Assembly: GCA_029262755.1 (NCBI GenBank)
Contig: JAJCYU010000156.1
Span: 1-38,506 of the forward strand
Reading direction: 5' to 3'
DNA from: Anaerolineae bacterium
GTDB taxonomy: Bacteria; Chloroflexota; Anaerolineae; Epilineales; Epilineaceae
DNA length: 38,506 nucleotides
Part shown: one piece after another, positions 9,262 through 18,591 of the stretch
Numbering within the stretch: the stretch's first letter is position 1
Layout of the letters: every line of letters begins with the position of its first letter
Made by a program: the position numbers and the translations under genes
Notes under the pieces: model-generated
What the model was told of the DNA's origin: nothing
Database searches by the model: none
Seen by the model: the letters and a program-made list of their open reading frames with translations, nothing else

Positions 9262-10494
9262 ATGCCATCGCTCGATCCGTCTGACGATCCGTCTGCCGCG
9301 ACGTCCGCAGCCCGGTCCGCGGCGCTCCCTGCCGCCACGCCGGCGCGTGACCTGGTCGTCCTTGCCGAGGTCGCGGCTGCGCTCAACGCGCAGCCGGATC
9401 TGGAGCGCGCGCTGGAAGCCGCGTTGGCCAAGGTCGCGGCGCTCCTCGACCTGCGCACCGGGTGGGTCTGGCTGCTCGAGCCCAAAGGCGGCGCCAGCTA
9501 CGTGGCGGCGGCGCGTCACCTGCCGCCGGCACTGGCCGAGCATCCGGAGCGTCTCGCAGGCTCGTGCTATTGCCTCGACACGTTTCGGGACGGAGATCTC
9601 GAAGGCGCGGCCAACGTCAACGTCGTGCGCTGCAGCCGGCTGCGCTGGCTCGAGACGGGCACGGAGGGCCTGACACATCATGCGAGCATCCCACTCTATG
9701 CGGGGGAACAACGGCTAGGTCTGCTCAACGTCGCCGCGGACGACTGGCGCGAGCTGGACGACGACGATCTGCGCTTGCTGCATACGATCGGCGACTTGCT
9801 CGGCATCGCCATCGAGCGGGCGCGGCTCTACGACCGCAGCGTAGCGCTGGGCGCCGCCGAGGAGCGCAACCGGATCGCCCGCGAGATCCACGACACCTTG
9901 GCGCAAGGACTCACCGGCATCACGTTGCAGCTCGAAGCCGCGGAGGCCCTGCTTGAAGACAGGAGTCCCGATCAGGCAAAGCGCGCCGCCGCGGCCATCG
10001 GGCGCGCGCTCGACGCTACCCGCGAAGCCCTCGAGTCCGCACGCCGCTCCGTGCACGACCTGCGCGCCGCGCCTCTCGAGGAGCGGACGCTACCCGAGGC
10101 CCTCGCCGCGCTGGCGGCCGAGGTGGAAGCCGCCCATGGTTTGCCCGTCCGCACCGAGCTCGCGGCGCCGGCACGCCCGCTGCCGCCGCGCATCGAACAC
10201 GTCGTGTACCGCGTGGCACGCGAAGCACTCTTGAACGCGGCGCGCCATGCCGGTGCCGGCCATGCCCGTCTCGCCCTGCGCGTCGACGCCGCGCGACTCG
10301 AGCTGCGGATCGAGGACGATGGCCGCGGCTTCGACGTGTCACCAGCGCTCGGCACGGCGGGCGATCGCTACGGCCTCGTCGGCATGGACGAACGGGCGCG
10401 CGCCGAAGGCGGTACGCTTCGGATCGTATCCCACACCGACGTCGGCACGCGCGTCCGGCTGCGCATCCCTCTCTTGCACGAGACCCGCCCGTGA
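9262..10494 (+). CDS. GAF-domain sensor histidine kinase, NarL/HisKA_3 type
   Basis: GAF region; EERNRIAREIHDTLAQGLTGITLQLEAAE (HisKA_3); EALLNAARHAGA and DDGRGFD...YGLVGMDERA (HATPase). Confidence 0.93.
   Translation: MPSLDPSDDPSAATSAARSAALPAATPARDLVVLAEVAAALNAQPDLERALEAALAKVAALLDLRTGWVWLLEPKGGASYVAAARHLPPALAEHPERLAGSCYCLDTFRDGDLEGAANVNVVRCSRLRWLETGTEGLTHHASIPLYAGEQRLGLLNVAADDWRELDDDDLRLLHTIGDLLGIAIERARLYDRSVALGAAEERNRIAREIHDTLAQGLTGITLQLEAAEALLEDRSPDQAKRAAAAIGRALDATREALESARRSVHDLRAAPLEERTLPEALAALAAEVEAAHGLPVRTELAAPARPLPPRIEHVVYRVAREALLNAARHAGAGHARLALRVDAARLELRIEDDGRGFDVSPALGTAGDRYGLVGMDERARAEGGTLRIVSHTDVGTRVRLRIPLLHETRP
9292..9351 (+). repeat. 12-bp (4-codon) degenerate tandem repeat in the kinase N-terminus
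   Basis: Encodes SAAT-SAAR-SAAL-PAAT-PARD. Confidence 0.7.
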
Positions 10495-11342
10495 GCACGA
10501 ACGCGCGGGACGGGCGAGAGCGGGACGGGCGAGAGCGGGACGGGCGAGAGCGGGACGGGCGTGGGCGGGACGGGTCTGCGGGTGGCCGCGCAGCGAGTGG
10601 CCGCGCAGCGAGTGGCCGCGCACCGGATGGCCGCAGCATGGACGCTCTGGACCCGAACCCTGCCGCCCCCGCGCCGATCCGCGTCCTGATCGCGGACGAC
10701 CACCCGATCGTGCTCGACGGTCTGGCGGCGATCCTCGGCACGCAAGCCGGCATCACGGTCGTAGGGCGGGCGGAGGGCGGCGACGACGCCATCGCGCGCT
10801 ACGACGCGCTGCTGCCGGACGTCTTGCTGCTCGATCTCGAGATGCCGGGCACGGACGGCGTCGCCGTCCTACACGCCCTGCGTGGCCGCCACGGCGACGC
10901 GCTGCGCGCCCTCGTCTTCACCGCGTACCAGGACGATGCGCGCCTCATGGCCGCGCTACGCGCCGGCGCACGCGGCTATCTGCTCAAGGGCGCGCCGCGC
11001 GCAGAGCTCTTCGCGGCCATCCGTACCCTGGCAGCCGGGGGCGCCGCGCTTCCCCCCGCGCTGGCCGAACGCGTGCTCGACCGGGTGGCGGGCGACGCCG
11101 GTGGCGACGGCACGATCCCCACGGAGAGCCTCACCCCGCGCGAGACGGACGTCCTGGAACTGCTCGCGCAAGGCCGCACGAACCGCGAGATCGGTGCGGC
11201 GCTCACCATCGCGGAGCGCACCGTGAAGTTCCACGTGAGCCAGATTCTCGCCAAACTCGACGTGGGTAACCGCACGGAGGCCGTCAGCAAAGCAGCACGT
11301 CTTGGTATCGTCTCGCTCACCGGGCCGGATCGCGAAGGGTAG
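10491..11342 (+). CDS. Response regulator, NarL/LuxR family
   Basis: IRVLIADDHPIVLDGLAAIL...DVLLLDLEMPGTDG; LuxR HTH LTPRETDVLELLAQGRTNREIGAALTIAERTVKFHVSQILAKL; GTGA overlap with kinase; alternative ATG at 10638. Confidence 0.95.
   Translation: MSTNARDGRERDGRERDGRERDGRGRDGSAGGRAASGRAASGRAPDGRSMDALDPNPAAPAPIRVLIADDHPIVLDGLAAILGTQAGITVVGRAEGGDDAIARYDALLPDVLLLDLEMPGTDGVAVLHALRGRHGDALRALVFTAYQDDARLMAALRAGARGYLLKGAPRAELFAAIRTLAAGGAALPPALAERVLDRVAGDAGGDGTIPTESLTPRETDVLELLAQGRTNREIGAALTIAERTVKFHVSQILAKLDVGNRTEAVSKAARLGIVSLTGPDREG
10506..10637 (+). repeat. Two adjacent 15-bp tandem repeat arrays in the response-regulator 5' coding region
   Basis: cgggacgggcgagag x3 plus degenerate copies (RDGRE), then ggccgcgcagcgagt x2 plus degenerate copy (GRAAS). 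Confidence 0.9.
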
Positions 11343-11706
11343 ACAGGTCCGTGCGCAAAACCTGCTCTTAAGAATCGATCCTCCGGTCGAACAACCGGGG
11401 CGCCAGACGGGTCGCGCATCCGGGCAGCGTTCCGAAAACCGCGGCACCTCGCGATTCATGCGCACTCCGGGCTGATTGCCCGGACCGACGGGCACCATTA
11501 CCATCACCGCGTTCGCGCCATCGTGAGCGCAGAAGTCCCGACCCTGCCGAACATGGTCGATCCGGCACCGGTTGATCACGATTCGATGTCCTCTATCCAT
11601 TCCCACGATCTGTTCTTAATCCCGTGGCACCACACCATCCTGCCCGGTCTCGATGCGGCGACGGCGCCTACCGGCTTGCCGATCCCGCCTTCAGGAGGAA
11701 GCCGCC

Positions 11707-14700
11707 GTGTACCCACGCTCCTCGACATCCAACACGAACGCGCGTCCCAGCACGCGTCGATCGCCCGTGTCGCTCAGCGGGGTGCTCGGCACCCTGCTCA
11801 GCCCCCTGTTTGCGGCATTGCTCGCCGCGGGCTTCGCATCGTCCGCATCCGCCGCGCCGCAGCAGCGCCCCGAAGAGCCGAACACGGGCCCTGGTTTGGC
11901 GCCGATCCACGCCTCCATCTTGGAGGACGACGCCTGGGGTGATCCCACGGCCGAGCTACCCGTCCTGCTCGAGCTCGCCGGCCGCACCGGCCTGGAACGC
12001 TACCTGGACGCCGGAGGCGTGGTGGGTGCGAAGGATCCGGCCTCGGTCGCGCTTCGCGACCGCCTCTATGCGCGTCTCCACGTCGAACAAGCGCCGGCTG
12101 CCGCCTTCCTCGACAAGGTGGGCGTTTTCGTCGACCACACGTTTGACAGTGCCTTCAACGGCTTCCTCGTCTACGCCACGCCGGCGCAGATCGAGGCGCT
12201 ACGCTCTGCACCGGGCGTTTCGCGCATCCTCCGCGCACCCTATCACGAGCGCGCGCTCGACAACGCGGTGCCGACGATCGGCGCCGACCGGGTCCAGGCG
12301 GCGCTCGGCTACAAGGGCGCCGGAGTCAACATCGCGATTATCGACACCGGCATCGACTACTTCCACAAATCCCTGGGCGGAGACGGCAAGCCCAACGATT
12401 TCCGCAACAACAACCGCGCCTCGATCGAGCCCGGTTCCTTCCCGACCGAAAAGGTCGTGGGCGGCTACGACTTCGTCGGCTTCGCCTACACGGGCGGTCG
12501 TCCGGGTCCCGATTCGGATCCCGTCGACGATCAAAGCCACGGCTCGCACGTATCCGGGATTTCCGCCGGTATGCCGGGCAACCCCAACGTGCCGGCCGGC
12601 GTCGCGCCCGAGGCGAGCCTCATCGGACTGAAGGTCTTCGGCGCCCGCGGCGGGACGAACCACGTGGTACCCGCCCTGGAGTGGTGCGCGGACAGCAACA
12701 TGGACCTACCCGTTCCGGGCGTTCGCGCCCGCTGCGACGTGATCAACATGAGCCTCGGCAGTGGCTGGGCCTTCGGTATCCAGCCCTACATCGGCGTCAT
12801 CCGTCGGGTCTCGCAGGCGGGGGTCGTCATCCTTTCGGCCTCCGGCAACTCCGGCGACGTGGCCTTCATCACCGGCTCGCCCGGCGCCGCGCTGCACACG
12901 CTGTCTGTCGCCAGCACCGTAGCCGGCGGCGCGCGGGTCGACATGATCCGCGCCTATCACGGTGGGAACACCGAAGACATCGAGGCGCTGGAGGCCGATC
13001 CGCAGTTCGCGCCCCAGATGGCCGATATCGGCACCGTACGCGCGCCCATGAAGTGGTTGGGCCGCGCCTGTCTCGGCGACGTCAGCGAGAACGACGTCGC
13101 CGGCGCCATCGCGTTGATTTCCGCCGGCGGCTGCGGCCAGCGCGAGGTCATCGAGCGCGCCGCAAGCGAAGGCGCGGTGGGCGCTGTGCTCTACAACACG
13201 GTCGATCAGCTGCTGCCGGTCGGGACCGGCGGCGACAGCTTCGAGGACCGCGTGGCTATCCCCGCCTTCGGCATCGCCCTTTCCTCGGGCACGTACCTGC
13301 GTGACCTCCTCACCGGCGGCACGGCCGTCGAAGGCCACCTGGACGCAACCTTCAAGAACAGCATTCAAAAGGACAACCTCGGCGACACGATTTCCGGCTT
13401 CTCAAGCCGCGGCCCATCGCGCCTTGGCATCATCAACCGCGGCCAGGGCGGTGAGCTCAAGCCCGAGCTGGCCGCGCCCGGCTCCGCGATCCTCGCGCCC
13501 CTCTTCGGTACGGGCGATCGCGGCGCGCGCTTCAGCGGCACGTCCATGGCTACGCCCATGGTGGCCGGCGCCGCCGCGTTGCTCATCGAGCGCCTGCGCG
13601 ACATCGGGGTGCTTGCCGATGACATGCCGATCACGGCCGGCTCGAATCCGCAAAACATCGAGGCGCTCGATATCTCGGCCATGCTCGTCAACTACACCGC
13701 GACGGTCTTCGCGTCACCCGGAGTGCCCGCCGCGCTCGCCCGCGGCGGTTCGGGCCGCATCGACGTGCTCGCGGCCGCGCAGGCCGACACCATCGTGCGT
13801 GCCGGCGAGATCGCGTCGATCAACTACGGGCGCCGCCCCTTCAGCCTCAGCGAAGAGCTCGAGGGCATCTCGTTCACCATCAAGAACGTCGGCGCCACGG
13901 ACAAGACCTACCACATCCATGGCGAGATGCTCATGCGTGACGACCGCAACCGCGGGCTCGAGTTCCTCTTCACCAGCGGCGAGCTCACCGCGGACGACCG
14001 CATCATGGTGCCCGCCCAATCGAGCAAGGTGGTCACGGTGCGCCCGCTCATCACCCCCGAACGCCTGAAGCCCTTCGGCGCCTACGGCGGCGCCAACGTG
14101 TTCAGCGCAGGCCTGACCGACGCCGAGTACGATGCGCACATCTACGTCACCGAGGTCGACGGCGAGGGCGGCGATCCGCTGCCCGACGGCGACGAGGCCC
14201 GCGTGCCGATGTACCTCGTGCCGCGCGGCACCTCGCTGGTGCACGCAGCCGACGAGACCGTCACGGTCGATCGCGATACGGGTGTCGGCACGGCCGACTT
14301 CTTGAACGATTCCAAGGTCACCGGCCGCGCCGAGCTCTTCGCGCTGCTGGGCGAAGACTACGGTGACAACGTGGGCCCGCAGATGAACATCGAGCGCGTC
14401 GGCGCACGCGTTGCGGAAGACGAGGGGGGCCGGCGCTACGTCGAGTTCGCGCTGCAGACGCTGCGCCCGCGCCAGATCCCGCTCGAGAGCTCCTTCCGCA
14501 TCCTGCTCGATACGGACCGTGACGGCTCCATCGACTACATGATCCTCAACGACGACCTCGCCTGGTTCCTCGGTTCGCTCGGCGTGCGTGGGACGGGCCT
14601 CGCGGTCCAGGGCACGCAGCGCATGCTCATCGTCGAGGTCTCCGGCCAGAACCCCTTCGGCTTCAAGTTCCCGGTCGGCACCTTCGGAGGCGACTTCGCC

Positions 14701-15351
14701 CACGCAGCCTTCGCCGAGGTCACGCTCGACACGCGCCTGATCATCTTGCGCGCGCCCGTCGCAGCGCTCGACTACGGCGCCGACGAGCCCGTGGCATTCG
14801 ACGCCGTCGTGTGGCACCACGCCAACTTCGACGAGGTGCGCGGCGGCTCGCGCTGGGATACCTACGAGAGCGTGCCCGACGGCGGCTTCGTGATCAACGA
14901 CGGCGGCGGCCGCGTCAACGCCTCCGGCGTGCTGTACAACGACGTGCAGGTGACCACCGAGCGCATGACCTTCGACGAGGCGCAGCTGGGCTTCGGCGTC
15001 GACCGCTGGTCGCTCGAGGTCGAGCGCGACGGCGAGAACTTCGCGGAGGTCACCAAGCGCGCGGTCACGGGCGACAACGTGCTGGACAAAATCTGGGCCG
15101 TATACACCTTCAACACCCCGGACGAATTCTTCGAGGACGTGGTCGGCGACAACCAGATCCTGACGCTCCAAGAAGGCTCCGTCGGACCGCCGCCCACCCG
15201 GCCTCCGCTTCCGACCCCGACCTCCGGTCCCGCGACGCCCGGCCCCGTCGTCGCGACGCCGACGGCCGTGGCCACCCCGTCGGACTTCGAGCCGGTCGGC
15301 ATCATCTACCTGCCCTTGGGTGCCAAGAACGCGGAAATCCGGGCTCGCTGA
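11707..15351 (+). CDS. Secreted S8 (subtilisin-like) serine protease with PA-like insert
   Basis: AGGAGGA upstream of GTG 11707; signal peptide; VNIAIIDTGIDYFH, QSHGSHVSGISAG, ASGNSG, FSGTSMATPMVAGAAALL; Pro/Thr-rich tail ending IIYLPLGAKNAEIRAR. Confidence 0.92.
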   Translation: MYPRSSTSNTNARPSTRRSPVSLSGVLGTLLSPLFAALLAAGFASSASAAPQQRPEEPNTGPGLAPIHASILEDDAWGDPTAELPVLLELAGRTGLERYLDAGGVVGAKDPASVALRDRLYARLHVEQAPAAAFLDKVGVFVDHTFDSAFNGFLVYATPAQIEALRSAPGVSRILRAPYHERALDNAVPTIGADRVQAALGYKGAGVNIAIIDTGIDYFHKSLGGDGKPNDFRNNNRASIEPGSFPTEKVVGGYDFVGFAYTGGRPGPDSDPVDDQSHGSHVSGISAGMPGNPNVPAGVAPEASLIGLKVFGARGGTNHVVPALEWCADSNMDLPVPGVRARCDVINMSLGSGWAFGIQPYIGVIRRVSQAGVVILSASGNSGDVAFITGSPGAALHTLSVASTVAGGARVDMIRAYHGGNTEDIEALEADPQFAPQMADIGTVRAPMKWLGRACLGDVSENDVAGAIALISAGGCGQREVIERAASEGAVGAVLYNTVDQLLPVGTGGDSFEDRVAIPAFGIALSSGTYLRDLLTGGTAVEGHLDATFKNSIQKDNLGDTISGFSSRGPSRLGIINRGQGGELKPELAAPGSAILAPLFGTGDRGARFSGTSMATPMVAGAAALLIERLRDIGVLADDMPITAGSNPQNIEALDISAMLVNYTATVFASPGVPAALARGGSGRIDVLAAAQADTIVRAGEIASINYGRRPFSLSEELEGISFTIKNVGATDKTYHIHGEMLMRDDRNRGLEFLFTSGELTADDRIMVPAQSSKVVTVRPLITPERLKPFGAYGGANVFSAGLTDAEYDAHIYVTEVDGEGGDPLPDGDEARVPMYLVPRGTSLVHAADETVTVDRDTGVGTADFLNDSKVTGRAELFALLGEDYGDNVGPQMNIERVGARVAEDEGGRRYVEFALQTLRPRQIPLESSFRILLDTDRDGSIDYMILNDDLAWFLGSLGVRGTGLAVQGTQRMLIVEVSGQNPFGFKFPVGTFGGDFAHAAFAEVTLDTRLIILRAPVAALDYGADEPVAFDAVVWHHANFDEVRGGSRWDTYESVPDGGFVINDGGGRVNASGVLYNDVQVTTERMTFDEAQLGFGVDRWSLEVERDGENFAEVTKRAVTGDNVLDKIWAVYTFNTPDEFFEDVVGDNQILTLQEGSVGPPPTRPPLPTPTSGPATPGPVVATPTAVATPSDFEPVGIIYLPLGAKNAEIRAR

Positions 15352-15459
15352 CCGCGTGGGTCCCTGTCCCCGCACCGGCGCGCCGGAGGCCGACGAGACG
15401 CCCGGCGCAGCGGCAGCCGTCTTCAGCGGCGCCACCACGGTGACTTCGGGGCCGACCAC

Positions 15460-17046
15460 GTGACGCGCACGCAAGCAGAACCAAGGGCGTCGATCCTCGT
15501 CGGGATCGACGCCCGCTTGCGCGCCTACCGCGGCGGCGGCATCGCCGAGCACGTGAACCGTCTCCTCGCCGGCCTCACGGCCATCGATGCCGAACACGAT
15601 GGCGTCCGCATGCGCGTCTTCGCTCACCGGAAGGAGCGTGGCGCCGACGCGTCGCGGCGGGCGGTCGGCGCGTACCGCGCGGGGTCCGCGACGGAAACTG
15701 CTGAGAGATCGATTGCCGGATCGACGGCAGGATCCACGCACGGGAAGGCCGACGGTGCGCGCGACGGTGTCGCCGGCACCGTCGACGCCGCCGGCTCGGT
15801 CGACGCCGCGGGTCCGGCACCGGATGTCGAGCGCGAGCACCGCGGCGCTCGCAAGGACGCTCGCCACGACGCTCGCCACCATCGTCCCCACCATGGTCGC
15901 CACGAGACCACCTACCTGTGGACCCCACCCCACCATCGCCTCGAAGGCCTGAGCCTGCCGCTTGAGATTGCAGTGCGCGGTCGCCTCGACCTGCTGCACA
16001 GCCCGGACGTCGTCGTGCCGGCCGCATGGCGCGGCCCCTCGGTCGCCACGGTGCACGATGTGGCCTTCTTGCGACGACCGGAGCTGCTCACCGACGAGAG
16101 CCGCCGCTACTACACCCAAGTTCACCGCAGCGTCCGGCGCGCGACCCGCATCATCACGGTCTCCGAGCACACCCGCCGCGAGCTGCTCGCCCTGACCGAC
16201 GTCGACCCCGCGAAGATCGTCGTGGTCCCGAATGCCGTCGCCCCCCATCTGCTGGATGGGGGGGAGATTGCTGGAAGCGGGAACAGCGTCGATTGCGACG
16301 GACACGGTCGCCTCGGCCCTGTTCTCGGAGTCCACGAAGTCGATGAACCCGACGTCCTCGGTCGGCGCGCGATGGATCGCGACGTCCACGGTCGCGGCAA
16401 TCTCCTCGGCGATCGCGACGAACGTGCGATCGCCGGCGCCCGTTCATCTCCCGCTCTTCCTCCCACGACCGACCACGCCCCCTACGTCCTGTTCGTGAGC
16501 ACGATCGAGCCGCGCAAGAACGTGAGGGTGCTCCTCGAGGCGTTCCGCGCCTGGATCGACGCCGGCGGCGCCCAACACGAAGGCCGCGACGTGCAGCTCG
16601 TGCTGGCCGGCGGCGACGGTTGGAAGAGCGAGGAGGTATACGCGCGAGCCAACGCGCTTCGCCTCGGTCACCGCGTCCATTGGCCGGGATGGGTAGGCGC
16701 GGCGGAGCTGGCCGGCCTTTATCGCGGCGCCCTGATGCTGGCCCATCCGGCACTGGACGAGGGCTTCGGCATGACGCCGCTCGAGGCCATGGCGTGCGGA
16801 ACCCCGGTCGTGGTCAGCGACGCGGGCAGCCTGCCGGAGGTGGTCGGCGACGCCGGGCTGCTCGTCGACCCCACGAACGTCGCGGCATGGAAGGCTGCAC
16901 TGGAACGCGTGACCGGCGATCCCAACCTACGTCGCGCGATGCGCGAATCGGGTCCGCCCCGCGCCGCACAGTTCACGATCCAGCGCCAGGCACGCGAGAC
17001 GATCGCGGTCTACCGGGCGGCCGTTGAACAGGCTGACGCACAATGA
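15460..17046 (+). CDS. GT4-family glycosyltransferase with two low-complexity insertions
   Basis: LVGIDARLRAYRGGGIAEHVNRLL; TVHDVAFLRRPELL; YVLFVSTIEPRKNVRVLLEAF; HPALDEGFGMTPLEAMACGTPVVVSDAGSLPEVVGDAG. Confidence 0.9.
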   Translation: MTRTQAEPRASILVGIDARLRAYRGGGIAEHVNRLLAGLTAIDAEHDGVRMRVFAHRKERGADASRRAVGAYRAGSATETAERSIAGSTAGSTHGKADGARDGVAGTVDAAGSVDAAGPAPDVEREHRGARKDARHDARHHRPHHGRHETTYLWTPPHHRLEGLSLPLEIAVRGRLDLLHSPDVVVPAAWRGPSVATVHDVAFLRRPELLTDESRRYYTQVHRSVRRATRIITVSEHTRRELLALTDVDPAKIVVVPNAVAPHLLDGGEIAGSGNSVDCDGHGRLGPVLGVHEVDEPDVLGRRAMDRDVHGRGNLLGDRDERAIAGARSSPALPPTTDHAPYVLFVSTIEPRKNVRVLLEAFRAWIDAGGAQHEGRDVQLVLAGGDGWKSEEVYARANALRLGHRVHWPGWVGAAELAGLYRGALMLAHPALDEGFGMTPLEAMACGTPVVVSDAGSLPEVVGDAGLLVDPTNVAAWKAALERVTGDPNLRRAMRESGPPRAAQFTIQRQARETIAVYRAAVEQADAQ

Positions 17047-18467
17047 AGATCCTGATCGTCGCGCCTCAAGTGCCATGGCCGATGCACCAAGGCACGTCGC
17101 TGCGCAACGGCAACATCGTCTTGGAGCTTGCGCGCCGACACGAGGTCCACGTCGTGGCCTTTGCCGCGGAAGGGTCCCAGAGCGCGGTCGAAAAGAGTGC
17201 GGCCGAACAGAGCACAGTCGAGCAGAATTCGGGCGAGCAACGTGCGGAAGGGGAGCACGGCCGACGTGACCGCGACGCATCCATCCACGGTCCGCTCTCC
17301 GAAGCCGGCGTGACCGTGCACACCGTAGCCGCCCCCGCCGCGCGCCCGACGTGGCGCCGCGTTTTTGACCTGCCCACCACCCTCGTGCCCGACCTCGCGC
17401 GGCGTCTCGACAGCCGGGCGATGGACGCGCTCGCCCGGAGCGTGGCCTCTGAAGGCGCCTTCGACGTCGTCCAGATCGAAGGCCTGGAGATGGCACGCCA
17501 CGGGCTCGTCGCCGCGGCTGCGGCACGTGCGTCCGGGCGGCCGCACGGCCACGCGAACCGGCGTTCGGACAAACGTTCGCAGGACCGGTCTCAGCAAACG
17601 ATGCAGAAGCCAACGCGGGACCCGACGCAGGATCAGGAACGAAGGGTTCGGATCCTCTACGACGCCCACAATGCCGAGTGGGTGCTGCAGGACCGTGCAT
17701 GGCGCGCGGATTTACGCCGATTGCGCGGCTGGCTCGGTGCGCTCTACTCGCGCATCCAGACCGCGAAGCTGCGCCGCTTCGAGCGGACGTTGCTGGCATC
17801 CGTGGACGCCGTGGTGGCCGTCAGCGATGCCGACGCCGCCGCGTTGCGCGCCGTGGCGGATCGCGGCGCAGCGCCGATCACCGTGGTCCCCAACGGCGTC
17901 GACATCGACGCGCTCCGTCCGAGCGAGGGCGCCGTCGAGGCAGGAACGTGCCTGTTCATCGGCAAGATGGATTTCCGACCCAACGTGGACGCCATGGTGT
18001 GGCTGTGCCGGTATGTATGGCCCGAGGTGCGCCGCCGCGAGCCCGGAGCCCGGCTCTGGATCGTGGGCCGCGACCCGTCCCCCACCGTGCGGGCGTTGGC
18101 GGACGAAGACAACGGCGTCACGGTCGTGGGCGGCGTGCCCAGCGTGGAATCGTGGCTCGCGCGTGCGGCCGTGGTCGTGGTGCCGCTGCGCATCGGCGGC
18201 GGTACGCGCCTCAAGGTGCTGGAGGCGATGGCGGCCGGCAAGGCCATCGCCGCAACCACGATGGCCGTCGAGGGCCTCCGGGTCGCGGACGATCACGAGG
18301 CCCTCCTGGCGGACGCCGCCCCCGCGCTGGCCGACGCGATCGTGCGCCTGCTTGGCGACGACGCGCTCCGCGCACGGCTGGGCGCCCAAGCCCGCAGGCG
18401 CGTCGAGGACGACTACCCTTGGTCCGCGCTCGTGCCGCACATCGAGGCACGCTACACCTCCTCCTGA
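17043..18467 (+). CDS. Glycosyltransferase (GT4-like) with repeat insertions
   Basis: MKILIVAPQVPWPMHQGTSLRNGNIVLELARRHEVHVV; ILYDAHNAEW; FIGKMDFRPNVDAM; PLRIGGGTRLKVLEAMAAGKAI; ATGA overlap with upstream gene. Confidence 0.9.
   Translation: MKILIVAPQVPWPMHQGTSLRNGNIVLELARRHEVHVVAFAAEGSQSAVEKSAAEQSTVEQNSGEQRAEGEHGRRDRDASIHGPLSEAGVTVHTVAAPAARPTWRRVFDLPTTLVPDLARRLDSRAMDALARSVASEGAFDVVQIEGLEMARHGLVAAAAARASGRPHGHANRRSDKRSQDRSQQTMQKPTRDPTQDQERRVRILYDAHNAEWVLQDRAWRADLRRLRGWLGALYSRIQTAKLRRFERTLLASVDAVVAVSDADAAALRAVADRGAAPITVVPNGVDIDALRPSEGAVEAGTCLFIGKMDFRPNVDAMVWLCRYVWPEVRRREPGARLWIVGRDPSPTVRALADEDNGVTVVGGVPSVESWLARAAVVVVPLRIGGGTRLKVLEAMAAGKAIAATTMAVEGLRVADDHEALLADAAPALADAIVRLLGDDALRARLGAQARRRVEDDYPWSALVPHIEARYTSS
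17172..17291 (+). repeat. 15-bp degenerate tandem repeat inside the glycosyltransferase CDS
   Basis: GSQSA-VEKSA-AEQST-VEQNS-GEQRA then degenerate units. Confidence 0.75.
17559..17642 (+). repeat. 12-bp degenerate tandem repeat inside the glycosyltransferase CDS
   Basis: RRSD-KRSQ-DRSQ-QTMQ-KPTR-DPTQ-DQER. Confidence 0.75.
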
Positions 18468-18591
18468 GCGGCCCTAGGAGCCCTGTGGTGCCCTGTAGCA
18501 CCCGAAACGAGGCGCTGAGATTGGCGCACCGACCACGACCCGCCGACCATCACGCAGTTATCCCGCGCGCCCACAACCCGGAGCTCGGAGC

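Noticed and set aside
11378-11402. Hairpin ctccggtcgaacaaccgggg after the response regulator as a rho-independent terminator
   Set aside because: Short stem and no U-tract; not enough to call a terminator.
11343-11706. Riboswitch or structured RNA upstream of the first S8 protease
   Set aside because: Long 364-nt interval, but I could not recognise any known riboswitch core; would need covariance-model search.
13714-16389. 891-aa minus-strand ORF
   Set aside because: Spans two well-supported + strand genes and their intergenic gap; composition is that of a GC-rich shadow frame.
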